DNA of 64,000 bases, from positions 1 to 64,000 of the forward strand of contig JAFRSU010000010.1 of NCBI GenBank assembly GCA_017427415.1, written 5' to 3'. This DNA is from Lachnospiraceae bacterium (GTDB taxonomy: Bacteria > Bacillota > Clostridia > Lachnospirales > Lachnospiraceae). Both the position numbers and the translations under genes were made by a program. Position 1 is the first letter of the stretch, and each line of letters opens with the position of its first letter. This document shows positions 34,116-43,779 of this stretch, one piece after another. Under the pieces are notes generated by a model. The model was not told the DNA's origin. It did no database searches and worked only from the letters and a program-made list of their open reading frames with translations.

Positions 34116-35108
34116 ATGGCTTCAAACCATAAACTTAAACTTTTATATCTCAAGACCCTTCTCCTTGAAAAAACCGACAAGGACCATGGCCTTACCATGC
34201 AGGAGATATTGGAAGAGCTTGAAAAAAACGACATACAGGCCGAGAGAAAAGCGATATACCGTGATCTTAAGACACTTGAGGACTCGGGCTTGTCCGTAAA
34301 AAAGAAAAAAAGCGGTAAGGAATACACCTATCGTGTCGATAAAAGAGAATTTGAGCTGGCTGAGCTGAAGCTCCTTGTGGATGCCATCCAGTCCTGCCGT
34401 TTCATAACAGAAAAGAAATCCGGTGAGCTTATCGGCAAGCTCGAGGGTTTATGCAGCAGGAATGAAGCAGGCAAGCTGCAGAGGCAGGTATATGTATACG
34501 GACGCGTAAGGTCCATGAACGAAAGCATATACACAAGCGTGGACACCATATATAATGCCATAGGTGACAACCGTATGATAAAATTCCAGTATGGAAGCTG
34601 GAACTTAAAAAAGGAGCTGGAGCTTAAAAAGGGCGGAGCTTTTTACCATATAAGCCCCTGGGCTCTTGCCTGGACCAACGAAAACTATTATATGATAGGA
34701 TTCGACGCCGAAGCCGGTATCGTCAAGCATTACAGGGTAGACAAGATGTCTAAGATATCGGTGACCGATGAAAAAAGGAGCGGAGCGGAGTTTTTTAAGA
34801 GCTTCAACCTTGCCGATTACACCAGAAAGAACATAAGCATGTATGAGGGCGAGGAACGTACCGTTACCGTAGAGATCGAGAATGATATACTTGGAGTTTT
34901 TATCGACCGGTTCGGGAAAAATGAGATAACCGTAATACCGGGCAGTCAGGGTAAGTCCACCATCAGATTTTCGGCTAATATCAATCCGCAGCTTATCGGA
35001 TGGATATTTTCACTTGGAGAAAAAGCAAGGATCATAGGACCCGAATCGGTAGTTAAGACCGTAAAAGAGAAGGTCAATGATTTAAATAAAATGTATACGG
35101 ATAAATGA
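34116..35108 (+). CDS. WYL domain transcriptional regulator
   Basis: 330 aa. N-terminal winged helix (residues 5-70: TMQEILEELEKN, ERKAIYRDLKTLEDSGL), then a WYL domain (about 145-235: YHISPWALAWTNENYYMIGFD, KHYRVDKMSKI) and the WCX C-terminal region. WYL proteins bind nucleic-acid or nucleotide ligands and control diverse genes. It lies 13 bases before the J-domain gene, a likely two-gene unit, and just downstream of the hairpin element. Confidence 0.9.
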   Translation: MASNHKLKLLYLKTLLLEKTDKDHGLTMQEILEELEKNDIQAERKAIYRDLKTLEDSGLSVKKKKSGKEYTYRVDKREFELAELKLLVDAIQSCRFITEKKSGELIGKLEGLCSRNEAGKLQRQVYVYGRVRSMNESIYTSVDTIYNAIGDNRMIKFQYGSWNLKKELELKKGGAFYHISPWALAWTNENYYMIGFDAEAGIVKHYRVDKMSKISVTDEKRSGAEFFKSFNLADYTRKNISMYEGEERTVTVEIENDILGVFIDRFGKNEITVIPGSQGKSTIRFSANINPQLIGWIFSLGEKARIIGPESVVKTVKEKVNDLNKMYTDK

Positions 35109-35121
35109 AAGGTTATAGAAA

Positions 35122-36420
35122 ATGATACACGCTGTTTCCGCCGTGATAATCATGATAGTCCTGCTTTTATTATACGGGACCATGATGCTTTTCACGGACT
35201 ATATCAAGATATCATCATATCTGAAAGGTGTTTTTTTGAACTGTATCTGGTTTTTGGTAGCTGAAGGATACAGTGAATATGAGATATATTATCCCCAGAT
35301 ATTCGAAAACAGATGGCTTAACTTCTTTATCATGAATGTGGCCATACTTCTTTTGGTATTTGAGGTATCGAAGTATATCAAGCTCAGAAACGCATTCCTT
35401 GTATCGTTCGGTACCGCGGAGCATATGATCATCGCCTTTATGATCATGAATTTCTGCGGCGGATTACCCGGATGGGCAGCTTCGATATACTATACCGTAT
35501 CCGCACTTATAGTTCTGGGCATACATATCTCTGCCATATACGGCGGAAAAAACACCTCGACGGAAAGCTTCATGTCAAGGTTCTTGGCCGGAATACTCCT
35601 TATGCCGTCTCCGTTTATGATCACGGCCGGCTGCCTGATGCTTATAGGTACCAATAAAGGAAAGGTCATAGAGGCCGAACCCTTTATGGATTTTGTCTAC
35701 AGGGTATTTGATTTCATAAAGGATCCCGAGTACAATTATTCGGGAGAACTTATGATATCGGGACTTGAATTTACCAGGGAGATGTTTCTTACTTCCCTTA
35801 TCGTAGCCATCGTGGTATTTGTGGTATATTTAATAGCAGATTCCACGGTTGATTACAGGATGGGATTAAAAGAAAAACACAGGACCAAGACCGCGGCAGA
35901 AAAGGAACGTGTAAGAGCCGAGATATCATCACGCATCCATGCACAGCTTGAAAAGATCGATTCCTGCATGGCATATATCAGTACCAACTACAAGGTACTC
36001 AAAGTATCCGATCAGGATATGAGAACATTAAGAAGCCTGTATGACGAGGCTACCAGGATAAAATACAGCTATAACGGTGCAGCCAGCGGCCCTATCTTAA
36101 AGAGGGTTACCGATATCAAGACCGAGATCTATATCATAAGGGATAAAGTCTTAGCAGGAGAGAGCAAAGATCCCGGTACTGAGGAAGAAACAAAAGCAGC
36201 AGCACAGCCCGAGAAGGAGAAACGTAACCCCGGAGTCGGATATTTTAACGGCTGTACTACGGAGGATGAGATCAAAAAGCGTTACAGAGACCTGTGTAAG
36301 GTATTTCATCCGGACTCGGATAACGGAGATCAGGAGACATTCCTTAAGATAAAAGAGGATTATGAGGCTCTTTTGGGCGGATTGAACACCGAAGCGGAAG
36401 TAAAAGAACAGGCAACATAA
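35122..36420 (+). CDS. Polytopic membrane protein with C-terminal J domain
   Basis: 432 aa. About six or seven transmembrane helices in residues 1-245, a charged helical cytoplasmic segment (about 250-345), a Lys/Glu/Ala-rich linker, then a J-domain-like region: TEDEIKKRYRDLCKVFHPDSDNG, with the HPD tripeptide that stimulates DnaK. It lacks the Gly/Phe and zinc regions of DnaJ, so it is a type III J protein that could recruit DnaK to the membrane. Its N-terminal half has no recognised family. Confidence 0.78.
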   Translation: MIHAVSAVIIMIVLLLLYGTMMLFTDYIKISSYLKGVFLNCIWFLVAEGYSEYEIYYPQIFENRWLNFFIMNVAILLLVFEVSKYIKLRNAFLVSFGTAEHMIIAFMIMNFCGGLPGWAASIYYTVSALIVLGIHISAIYGGKNTSTESFMSRFLAGILLMPSPFMITAGCLMLIGTNKGKVIEAEPFMDFVYRVFDFIKDPEYNYSGELMISGLEFTREMFLTSLIVAIVVFVVYLIADSTVDYRMGLKEKHRTKTAAEKERVRAEISSRIHAQLEKIDSCMAYISTNYKVLKVSDQDMRTLRSLYDEATRIKYSYNGAASGPILKRVTDIKTEIYIIRDKVLAGESKDPGTEEETKAAAQPEKEKRNPGVGYFNGCTTEDEIKKRYRDLCKVFHPDSDNGDQETFLKIKEDYEALLGGLNTEAEVKEQAT

Positions 36421-36440
36421 AAGAAAATATGTAAAAAAGA

Positions 36441-36469
36441 AAACCGGACTTAAAAAGTCCGGTTTTTTT
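36441..36469. terminator. Bidirectional terminator
   Basis: AAACCGGACTT (36441-36451) pairs with AAGTCCGGTTT (36455-36465), with A-rich sequence on the left and TTTT on the right. It serves both the J-domain gene and the minus-strand tRNAs. Confidence 0.9.
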
Positions 36470-36471
36470 AG

Positions 36472-36545
36472 TAGCGAGAGGGGGATTCGAACCCTCGACA
36501 CCGCGGGTATGAACCGCGTGCTCTGGCCAACTGAGCTATCTCGCC
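36472..36545 (-). tRNA. tRNA-Met, elongator type (anticodon CAT)
   Basis: 74-nt cloverleaf: acceptor GGCGAGA/TCTCGCT with a G-U first pair, anticodon stem CGCGG/CCGCG with loop TTCATAC, T arm GAGGG/CCCCC, discriminator A. Resembles elongator tRNA-Met of Bacillus; it lacks the unpaired first base of initiator tRNA. An Ile-CAU tRNA is less likely. Confidence 0.88.
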
Positions 36546-36565
36546 ACAATATAGGGTGTTACTGA

Positions 36566-36638
36566 TGGGACCTACAGGGCTCGAACCTGTGACCCTCTGC
36601 TTGTAAGGCAGATGCTCTCCCAGCTGAGCTAAGATCCC
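36566..36638 (-). tRNA. tRNA-Val (anticodon TAC)
   Basis: 73-nt cloverleaf: acceptor GGGATCT/AGGTCCC, anticodon stem TCTGC/GCAGA with loop CTTACAA, T arm ACAGG/CCTGT, discriminator A. First gene of a Val-Met tRNA operon, 20 bases apart. Confidence 0.95.
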
Positions 36639-36657
36639 GTATACGTCAACAAAAGCC

Positions 36658-36686
36658 ATTATATAGTCTGGCGATACATTTGTCAA
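36658..36686 (-). promoter_or_regulatory. Promoter of the tRNA-Val/Met operon
   Basis: Minus strand TTGACA (36681-36686), 17-nt spacer, TATAAT (36658-36663): a full consensus promoter. Confidence 0.93.
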
Positions 36687-36718
36687 GCATTTTTTCTTAA
36701 GATTTTAAAATAATTCAA

Positions 36719-36746
36719 TTGACAACATATAAGTGTTTATGATAAC
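36719..36746 (+). promoter_or_regulatory. Promoter of the pyr operon
   Basis: TTGACA (36719-36724), 16-nt spacer, GATAAC (36741-36746). The leader before pyrC is about 17-20 nt, too short for a PyrR attenuator. Confidence 0.45.
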
Positions 36747-36768
36747 ATATCTCGGAAGGAGGTTGGAC

Positions 36769-38178
36769 ATGAAAACTTTACTTTCAAACGCCAAAGTATT
36801 TACCCACGGTAGCTTCTTAGAGACGAACGTTCTTATAGAAGATGGTGTGGTTTTTTCTTTATCTGACTCTATTTCCTGTTTAGAGGCAGACCCTTCTGTC
36901 AGCGTTATTGATTATTCCGGAAAATACATTTTCCCCGGTTTCGTTGATGTGCATGTGCATTTTCGCGAGCCGGGTTTTTTATATAAGGAAGACATAGCTA
37001 CAGGATCGAGGGCTGCGGCAAAAGGAGGGTACACGCACGTATTTACCATGCCGAACCTGAATCCTGTGCCCGACAGCATAGAAAACATGAACGAAGAGCT
37101 GAAAGCCATCCATGAAAAGGCATGTGTAAAGGTATATCCGTACGCTTCCATAACCAAGGGAGAAAAGGGCGAGGAGCTTGTGGATTTTGAGGAAATGGCA
37201 GAGTACTTCGAGCTTCTCGGTGACGGAAGGACCGATGACTTTGAAAAGAATACTGCATCACATGCTATAAGGCTTGCGGGATTTTCGGATGACGGTACCG
37301 GAGTGGAGGATGCTTACTACATGGAAGAAGCCATGACCAGAGTGGCAGCCATAGGCGGCATCATCTCGGCACATTGTGAGATAAAGAGCATCTTAGGCGG
37401 TAAAAACGTACATGACGGAGTGCTTGCAAAAGAGCTCGGCTACAGGGGCATATCATCAGAGAGCGAATGGAAGATGGTCGAAAGAGATATTTCCTTAAGT
37501 AAAGAGACAGGCTGCAGGTACCATGTATGCCATGTATCCACGAAAGAAAGCGTGGAGCTGATACGAAAAGCAAAAAAAGACGGAGTGGACATCACCTGTG
37601 AGACAGGTCCTCACTACCTGCTTTTAAATGATGAGGATGTACTTAAAGAAGTATTAAAGGATAAACTTGAAAATCAGGACAGAGCAGCAGAAAAAAACAC
37701 AGGTGACGGATATAAGATAAAATACGGCATAGGGCGGTTCAAGATGAATCCCCCCATAAGGAGCGAGGAAGACCGTAAAGCCCTGATAGAGGGCATAAAG
37801 GACGGTACGGTGGATATGATCGCTACCGACCATGCACCTCATTCTTTGGAAGAAAAATCAAAAGGATTTGACGGTCCGATGGGAGTAGTAGGACTTGAAT
37901 GTGCATTTCCGGTATTATATACCGGCCTTGTAAGGACAGGAGTCATAAGCTTGGAGAAGCTCATAGACCTAATGAGCATAAAGCCTTCGGAAAGATTTGA
38001 TGTAGAGCACGGCATAGAGACCGGCATGCCTGCAGATCTTACGGTATACGATCTTGACGAAGAATATGTTATCGATCCCGACACCTTTGCGTCAAAGGGC
38101 AGATTCACACCCTTTGAAGGCAGAAAAGTATTTGGCAGATGTATAGCGACCTATGTAGACGGGAACCCGGTATTTTAA
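36769..38178 (+). CDS. pyrC: Dihydroorotase
   Basis: 469 aa from ATG 36769 (GGAAGGAGG upstream). Metal site DVHVHFREPG near residue 60, further ligands in HCEIKS, HVCHVSTKES and TDHAPHS; amidohydrolase C-terminal GMPADLTVYD. It cyclises carbamoyl aspartate to dihydroorotate. It is class I, like Gram-positive PyrC, but longer than the typical 425-430 aa. First gene of the pyr cluster. Confidence 0.95.
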   Translation: MKTLLSNAKVFTHGSFLETNVLIEDGVVFSLSDSISCLEADPSVSVIDYSGKYIFPGFVDVHVHFREPGFLYKEDIATGSRAAAKGGYTHVFTMPNLNPVPDSIENMNEELKAIHEKACVKVYPYASITKGEKGEELVDFEEMAEYFELLGDGRTDDFEKNTASHAIRLAGFSDDGTGVEDAYYMEEAMTRVAAIGGIISAHCEIKSILGGKNVHDGVLAKELGYRGISSESEWKMVERDISLSKETGCRYHVCHVSTKESVELIRKAKKDGVDITCETGPHYLLLNDEDVLKEVLKDKLENQDRAAEKNTGDGYKIKYGIGRFKMNPPIRSEEDRKALIEGIKDGTVDMIATDHAPHSLEEKSKGFDGPMGVVGLECAFPVLYTGLVRTGVISLEKLIDLMSIKPSERFDVEHGIETGMPADLTVYDLDEEYVIDPDTFASKGRFTPFEGRKVFGRCIATYVDGNPVF

Positions 38179-38200
38179 GAATGAATAGAGGTATACAGGC

Positions 38201-38977
38201 TTGGAAGATATAATAAAAAAACAGATTGACCGGGAACTTACAATAGTTTCCAACGAACAGACGGCATATAAAGTATTTAAAATGGTGCTTAAAGGCGACA
38301 CATCGCTCTTTACGGCTCCGGGACAGTTCATAAACATAAAGCTGCCGGGCTTTTACTTAAGAAGACCCATATCGGTATCCGACTATGACAGTGAAGGCCT
38401 CACCATCATATATAAAGTGGTGGGAAACGGTACGGATTATTTAAGTACCATGAAGGCAGGCGACACTTTAAGCTGCCTTATGGGACTCGGAAACGGCTTT
38501 AGTGTAGAAGCTTGCGGAGACCATGTGCTCTTAGTGGGCGGCGGAGTCGGTACACCTCCTATGTACGGGCTTGCCAAGGCTCTTATAGGTATGGGCAAAA
38601 AAGTGAGCGTGGTACTCGGCTTTAATTCGGCAGCCGATGTGTTCTATGAAGAAGAGTTTAAAGCATTAGGTAAGGAATCAGGCGGGATAGAGGTAAGAGT
38701 AGCCACCGTGGACGGAAGTTACGGTACAAAAGGATTCGTTACGGACTGCTTGGAGGGACTTGATGATATAACGGATTATTGTGCATGCGGTCCCATGCCG
38801 ATGTTAAAAGCACTTTACAGATACTATGACGGGAAGAAATGCGGACAGCTCAGCTTCGAAGAAAGGATGGGCTGCGGCTTCGGCGCATGTGTAGGCTGCT
38901 CGATAAGCACCAACAGCGGGTTTAAAAAGGTATGCAAGGACGGTCCCGTATTCTCGAGCGAGGACGTAATGCTGTAA
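38201..38977 (+). CDS. pyrK: Dihydroorotate dehydrogenase electron-transfer subunit
   Basis: 258 aa. Start is TTG 38201, with AGAGG about nine bases upstream; no in-frame ATG is near. FAD-binding RRPISVSDYD, NAD-binding VGGGVGTPPMY, and a C-terminal [2Fe-2S] site CGFGACVGC plus a downstream Cys (KKVC). It forms the NAD-dependent PyrD1B complex with the product of the next gene, which starts 15 bases downstream. Confidence 0.95.
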   Translation: MEDIIKKQIDRELTIVSNEQTAYKVFKMVLKGDTSLFTAPGQFINIKLPGFYLRRPISVSDYDSEGLTIIYKVVGNGTDYLSTMKAGDTLSCLMGLGNGFSVEACGDHVLLVGGGVGTPPMYGLAKALIGMGKKVSVVLGFNSAADVFYEEEFKALGKESGGIEVRVATVDGSYGTKGFVTDCLEGLDDITDYCACGPMPMLKALYRYYDGKKCGQLSFEERMGCGFGACVGCSISTNSGFKKVCKDGPVFSSEDVML

Positions 38978-38992
38978 TTTAAGGAGACAGAT

Positions 38993-39907
38993 ATGGCAGA
39001 TATAAGTACAGAACTTAGCGGAAAAAGGCTTGACAATCCCATAATACCGGCCAGCGGGACATTCGGCTTCGGAGCTGAATTTAAGAATCTGTATGATATA
39101 AACATACTCGGCTCGTTCTCTTTTAAGGGTACAACCAAAGAGCCCAGATTCGGAAATCCCACTCCCAGGATCGCAGAATGCCGTGAAGGCATGATCAATT
39201 CGGTAGGCCTGGCAAATCCGGGCATAGACAAAGTGATCTCGGAAGAGCTCCCTCAATTAAGAAAGATATTCCATAAGCCTATAATAGCAAATATCAGCGG
39301 ATTTTCGGTAGACGAATATAAATACTGCTGTGAGAGGATAAATAAAGAAGAACAGGTAGAGATCATCGAAGTCAACATCAGTTGTCCCAATGTACATGCG
39401 GGAGGTATGGCGTTCGGTACCAGTCCCGATGCGGCAGCTGAAGTTACTGCTGCGGTAAAATCCGTAACGGATAAGCCGGTATATATGAAGCTTAGCCCCA
39501 ATGTGACCAGCATTACAGACATCGCAATGGCCTGCGAGGCTGCCGGAGCTGACGGCATAAGCCTTATCAATACACTGCTCGGCATGAGGATAGATATAAG
39601 ACGCGGACGCCCTGTCATAGCAAATAAGATGGGCGGATTTTCCGGACCTGCCATATTCCCTGTAGCGGTACGTATGGTATATCAGGTGTATGACGCCGTA
39701 AATATCCCGATCATAGGCATGGGCGGAGTATCCACGGCAGAGGATGTGATAGAGATGATGATGGCGGGAGCATCCGCAGTGGAGATAGGAGCACAGAACC
39801 TTGTGGATCCTTATGTATGCCCCAAGATCATAGAAAGACTGCCCGGACTCTGCGACGAGCTCGGTATCGAAAAGATCTCCAACATCATAGGAAAGGCACA
39901 CGGCTGA
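38993..39907 (+). CDS. pyrD: Dihydroorotate dehydrogenase, class 1B catalytic subunit
   Basis: 304 aa. FMN barrel with NPIIPASGTFGFG, the catalytic Cys in VNISCPNVHAGG, IANKMGGFSGPAI and GMGGVSTAEDVIEMMMAGA. Oxidises dihydroorotate to orotate, passing electrons via PyrK to NAD+. AAGGAGACAG precedes the ATG. Confidence 0.97.
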   Translation: MADISTELSGKRLDNPIIPASGTFGFGAEFKNLYDINILGSFSFKGTTKEPRFGNPTPRIAECREGMINSVGLANPGIDKVISEELPQLRKIFHKPIIANISGFSVDEYKYCCERINKEEQVEIIEVNISCPNVHAGGMAFGTSPDAAAEVTAAVKSVTDKPVYMKLSPNVTSITDIAMACEAAGADGISLINTLLGMRIDIRRGRPVIANKMGGFSGPAIFPVAVRMVYQVYDAVNIPIIGMGGVSTAEDVIEMMMAGASAVEIGAQNLVDPYVCPKIIERLPGLCDELGIEKISNIIGKAHG

Positions 39908-39973
39908 TCTTAGAAGCCGGCCTTAAATAAACAGGTAACAATAAAAATATATATAAAACGGGAGGACATCAAC

Positions 39974-40675
39974 ATGGAACAGAAAAGAGATGTTATCATT
40001 GCATGCGATTTCGCAAGCGCAGAAGAAACCTTAGCGTTTCTTGACAGATTTACAGACGTTAAGCCGTTTGTAAAGATCGGAATGGAGCTTTATTATGCAG
40101 CCGGCCCCGATATGGTAAGACAGATAAAGGCCAGAGGACATAAGATATTTTTGGACCTTAAGCTTCATGATATCCCCAACACCGTAAAAAAGACCATGGC
40201 AGTCCTTTCAAAACTGGATGTAGACATGACAAACCTTCATGCAGCAGGCACAAAAGCGATGATGGAAGCAGCACTTGAAGGCCTTACAAGACCCGACGGT
40301 ACCAGACCCCTGCTCATAGCTGTAACACAGCTTACATCCACAGACGAGCAGAGAATGAGAGACGAACTGCTCATCAATGCCACACTTCCCGAGACGGTCA
40401 TGCACTACGCAGAAAACGCTAAGGATGCGGGCCTTGACGGTGTAGTATGTTCACCCTTAGAGGCAGCCATAGTGAAGGAAAGATGCGGAAAGAATTTTAT
40501 AACCGTAACTCCCGGCGTAAGATTCGCAGACAGCGCAAAAGATGACCAGAGACGTATCATGACACCTGCTCAGGCAAAAGAAATAGGTTCTGACTATATA
40601 GTAGTGGGCAGACCCATCACCCAGGCAGAAGACCCCGTAGCAGCATATAAAAGGTGTGTGGAGGACTTCGTATGA
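39974..40675 (+). CDS. pyrF: Orotidine 5'-phosphate decarboxylase
   Basis: 233 aa, type I length. Catalytic [17 protein letters not shown] near the phosphate site, and VVGRPIT. Converts OMP to UMP. GGGAGGA precedes the ATG. It overlaps pyrB by four bases (ATGA). Confidence 0.97.
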   Translation: MEQKRDVIIACDFASAEETLAFLDRFTDVKPFVKIGMELYYAAGPDMVRQIKARGHKIFLDLKLHDIPNTVKKTMAVLSKLDVDMTNLHAAGTKAMMEAALEGLTRPDGTRPLLIAVTQLTSTDEQRMRDELLINATLPETVMHYAENAKDAGLDGVVCSPLEAAIVKERCGKNFITVTPGVRFADSAKDDQRRIMTPAQAKEIGSDYIVVGRPITQAEDPVAAYKRCVEDFV

Positions 40676-41586
40676 AAAATCTACTCAGTATAACCGACTT
40701 AACCACAGCGGAGATAGACGATCTGATCGAAAAGGCTCAGGACATCATCAAGCATCCGGCAGATTACCGTGAGAAATGCAAATATAAAAAGCTTGCAACT
40801 CTTTTCTTTGAGCCGTCCACACGTACCAGGCTGTCATTCGAAGCAGCCATGATAGACTTAGGCGGCAGGGTTATGGGCTTCTCCGAAGCACAGGCCAGCT
40901 CGGCAGCCAAAGGCGAGAGCGTAGCCGATACATGCAGGACCGTAGGCTGCTATGCGGATATCATCGCCATGCGTCATCCAAAAGAGGGAGCTCCGTTAGT
41001 AGCATCCATGCATGCGGGAGTACCTATCATCAATGCAGGTGACGGCGGACATAACCACCCTACACAGACACTTACAGACCTTCTTACCATCAAATGCGAA
41101 AAAGGCAGGCTGACCAATATGACCATCGGTCTCTGCGGCGACCTTAAGTTCGGCAGGACCGTACATTCGCTTATAGAAGCCATGTCCAGATACGAAGGCA
41201 TAAAGTTTGTACTGATATCTCCCGAGGAGCTTAAGCTTCCCAATTATGTAAAGCAGGAGACCTTAGAGAAAAACAACATAGAATATAAGGAAACCACCGA
41301 TCTTATAAGTGCCATGCCCGATCTTGACATCCTTTATATGACCAGAGTACAGCGTGAGCGTTTCTTCAACGAAGAAGATTATATAAGACTGAAGGACAGT
41401 TACATACTTACTCCCGAGAAGCTTGCCACAGCCAAGGAAGACCTTTCGATCATGCATCCCCTTCCCAGGGTAAACGAGATCTCGGTAGCAGTGGATGACG
41501 ATCCCAGAGCCGCATATTTTAAGCAGGTAAAGAACGGAAAATTCATAAGGATGGCCCTGATACTTAAGCTGTTAGATATTGCCTGA
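40672..41586 (+). CDS. pyrB: Aspartate carbamoyltransferase catalytic subunit
   Basis: 304 aa from ATG 40672, chosen for the GGAGG upstream and the 4-base overlap with pyrF. Carbamoyl-phosphate site [13 protein letters not shown], then [15 protein letters not shown] and HPLPRVNEI. Commits carbamoyl phosphate to pyrimidine synthesis. The presence of pyrI downstream indicates an allosteric class-B-type holoenzyme. Confidence 0.97.
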   Translation: MKNLLSITDLTTAEIDDLIEKAQDIIKHPADYREKCKYKKLATLFFEPSTRTRLSFEAAMIDLGGRVMGFSEAQASSAAKGESVADTCRTVGCYADIIAMRHPKEGAPLVASMHAGVPIINAGDGGHNHPTQTLTDLLTIKCEKGRLTNMTIGLCGDLKFGRTVHSLIEAMSRYEGIKFVLISPEELKLPNYVKQETLEKNNIEYKETTDLISAMPDLDILYMTRVQRERFFNEEDYIRLKDSYILTPEKLATAKEDLSIMHPLPRVNEISVAVDDDPRAAYFKQVKNGKFIRMALILKLLDIA

Positions 41587-41674
41587 CACATTGGTTTAAA
41601 GATACGGATGACCGGAATGTTTACCTTAAATAATAAAGACCGAAGTTTTATAAACAGTATATAGGAGACAGTTT

Positions 41675-42097
41675 ATGAATATAGATGGAATTACCAATGG
41701 TCTCGTAATAGACCATATCGAAGCCGGAAAAGGGATGGAGCTGTACAATGCCCTTCACTTAGGAGAGCTTGAAAGCTCGGTAGCACTTATCAAAAACGTA
41801 ACAAGCCATAAAATGGGCAAAAAGGACATCATAAAGGTAGATGAAGTACTTGATGTTGACCTTGATATCCTCGGGTTCATCGACCCCAATATCACTGTAA
41901 ATATCATCATGAACAATGAAAGAGTAGCTAAAAAGCACATCGAACTGCCCAAGATGGTAAAGAACATTATAAAGTGTAAAAATCCCAGATGTATTACCTC
42001 CACAGAGCAGGAACTTCCTCATATCTTTAAGCTTACAGATCCCGTAAAGAGGACCTACAGATGCTTATATTGCGAAACCGAAGCAGAAAAAAGATAA
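41675..42097 (+). CDS. pyrI: Aspartate carbamoyltransferase regulatory subunit
   Basis: 140 aa. Nucleotide-binding N-terminal half (GLVIDHIEAGKG), zinc domain with four Cys (CKNPRC and CLYC). Mediates CTP/ATP allosteric control of PyrB. It is separated from pyrB by 88 bases without an obvious terminator and ends the operon. carAB and pyrE are not in the window. Confidence 0.95.
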   Translation: MNIDGITNGLVIDHIEAGKGMELYNALHLGELESSVALIKNVTSHKMGKKDIIKVDEVLDVDLDILGFIDPNITVNIIMNNERVAKKHIELPKMVKNIIKCKNPRCITSTEQELPHIFKLTDPVKRTYRCLYCETEAEKR

Positions 42098-42116
42098 AAA
42101 TTTAAGCAAATCTTAA

Positions 42117-42145
42117 TTGTACAATATTTTCAGATGTTGTATAAT
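42117..42145 (+). promoter_or_regulatory. Sigma-A promoter of degV-sufC-sufB
   Basis: TTGTAC (42117-42122), 17-nt spacer, TATAAT (42140-42145). Confidence 0.7.
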
Positions 42146-42184
42146 CTACTTTAATTTGAAGATTTTCCAAAGGAGGTGTGTTTT

Positions 42185-43030
42185 ATGGTTAAAGTTTTAT
42201 CGGACAGTACATGCGATCTGTCTGTAGAACTCCGTGAAAGATACAATGTAGATATCATACCTTTACATGTAAGGCTTGGTGACGAGGAGCATTTGGACGG
42301 TATAGATATCACACCTGAAGAGATATTTGCATGGTCAGACCAAAACAATACAACTCCCAAAACTTCGGCTCCTTCATCTTCCGATGTCATTGAGATATAT
42401 AAGAAGAATCTGGAAAAGTACGACCAGCTGGTTGTATTTACCATTTCTGCCTCGATGTCGGCCTCAAATAATGTGTGCAGGCTGGCAGCAGAGGAGCTGG
42501 GTGCTTCCGACAGGATCACCGTGATAGATTCGGCCAACCTCTCCACAGGAGTCGCACTCCTTGTCATTGAGGCAGCCATTATGGCTTCAGAAGGAAAAAA
42601 CATGCAGGAGATCGAGAAGAACATACTCGAACTGCGGGGAAAAGTCAGGTCCAGTTTTACCGTGGACACGCTCACCTTCCTTCACAGGGGAGGAAGATGT
42701 TCAAGTGTCGCTGCCTTTTTCGGTTCCGCATTAAAGCTGCATCCGAGGATCATCGTCGAAAACGGTGCCATGCGTTCGGATAAGAAATACCGCGGCTCCA
42801 TAGAACATGTCATCATGAAATATGTGGAAGACCTTAGGGAAGTCCTTAAAAAGGCAAGGACTGACAGGGTATTTATCACTCATTCCGCAAAAAGGGAAAT
42901 AGTCGAAAAGGTAAAGGATATCCTTAAAGGCCTGAATATTTTCAAGGAAATACTCGTTACAAAGGCCGGAGGAGTGATATCATCACATTGCGGTCCCGGC
43001 ACACTGGGTGTATTATTTATAGAAAAGTAG
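42185..43030 (+). CDS. DegV family fatty-acid-binding protein (second copy)
   Basis: 281 aa from ATG 42185, following AAAGGAGGTG. DegV motifs: VLSDSTCDL, TSAPSSSDV, FTVDTLTFLHRGGRCSSVAAFFGSALKLHP split across the core, and ISSHCGPGTLG at the C-terminus. It differs enough from the copy at 7147 to suggest a different acyl-chain preference. It heads a unit with the SufC/SufB-like pair, 10 bases apart. Confidence 0.9.
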   Translation: MVKVLSDSTCDLSVELRERYNVDIIPLHVRLGDEEHLDGIDITPEEIFAWSDQNNTTPKTSAPSSSDVIEIYKKNLEKYDQLVVFTISASMSASNNVCRLAAEELGASDRITVIDSANLSTGVALLVIEAAIMASEGKNMQEIEKNILELRGKVRSSFTVDTLTFLHRGGRCSSVAAFFGSALKLHPRIIVENGAMRSDKKYRGSIEHVIMKYVEDLREVLKKARTDRVFITHSAKREIVEKVKDILKGLNIFKEILVTKAGGVISSHCGPGTLGVLFIEK

Positions 43031-43040
43031 TGGAGGAATT

Positions 43041-43751
43041 ATGTTAGAACTTCAGAATATCAGCTATATTGTAGACGACGAAGGAAAAGATAAGGATATC
43101 TTAAAAGACGTCTCATTAAAGCTTGATGATGATAAGTTTTTTGTAATAACGGGTCCTAATGGCGGCGGAAAATCATCCTTGGCAAAGATCATTGCCGGGA
43201 TATACAAGCCGACATCGGGAAAGATCATATATGACGGTACCGATATCACCGATATGTCCATCACCGACAGGGCTAAAATGGGTATAGGCTTTGCTTTCCA
43301 GCAGCCGGTACGTTTTAAAGGCCTTACGGTAAAGGACCTCTTGGAGCTTGCCGCAGGTAAGGAAATGAAGGCATCGGCATGCGATTACCTTTCGGAAGTG
43401 GGCTTATGCGCACATGATTATATCAACAGAGAGATCAACGCAAGTCTTTCGGGCGGCGAATTAAAGCGTATAGAGATAGCGATCACCATAGCGAGAGGAA
43501 CAAAACTTACTATCTTTGACGAGCCGGAGGCAGGTATCGATCTTTGGAGCTTCTCGAACCTTATCAAGGTATTTGAGGACCTCAAGAAAAAGACTATGGG
43601 ATCCATCATCATCATTTCACATCAGGAGAGGATCATCAACATAGCTGATGAACTGATACTCATAGCTAACGGAGAAGTGGTAAAGCAGGGCACTAAGGAA
43701 GAGATAATGCCTTTATTTACAGGAACTTCCTTCAAATGTAAATTTAAATAA
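43041..43751 (+). CDS. sufC: SufC-like Fe-S cluster assembly ATPase
   Basis: 236 aa. Walker A GPNGGGKSS, signature LSGGELKRIEIA, Walker B FDEPEAGIDLWS and the SufC-type ISHQERI. The E(A/T)GID motif after Walker B and the pairing with a SufB/D-like gene identify SufC over a transporter ATPase. Powers Fe-S scaffold remodelling in the cytoplasm. There is no sufS, sufU or sufE nearby. Confidence 0.88.
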   Translation: MLELQNISYIVDDEGKDKDILKDVSLKLDDDKFFVITGPNGGGKSSLAKIIAGIYKPTSGKIIYDGTDITDMSITDRAKMGIGFAFQQPVRFKGLTVKDLLELAAGKEMKASACDYLSEVGLCAHDYINREINASLSGGELKRIEIAITIARGTKLTIFDEPEAGIDLWSFSNLIKVFEDLKKKTMGSIIIISHQERIINIADELILIANGEVVKQGTKEEIMPLFTGTSFKCKFK

Positions 43752-43779
43752 GATCTCATAGAGGATTTAAGGAGTACAA

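Noticed and set aside
36639..36768. PyrR attenuator before pyrC
   Set aside because: The leader is too short to contain an anti-terminator and terminator pair.
39257..39901. 214-codon minus-strand frame opposite pyrD
   Set aside because: pyrD is unambiguous on the plus strand; the antisense frame has no family features or ribosome site.
42327..42524. 65-codon plus-strand frame inside the second degV
   Set aside because: Out-of-frame shadow without a ribosome site.
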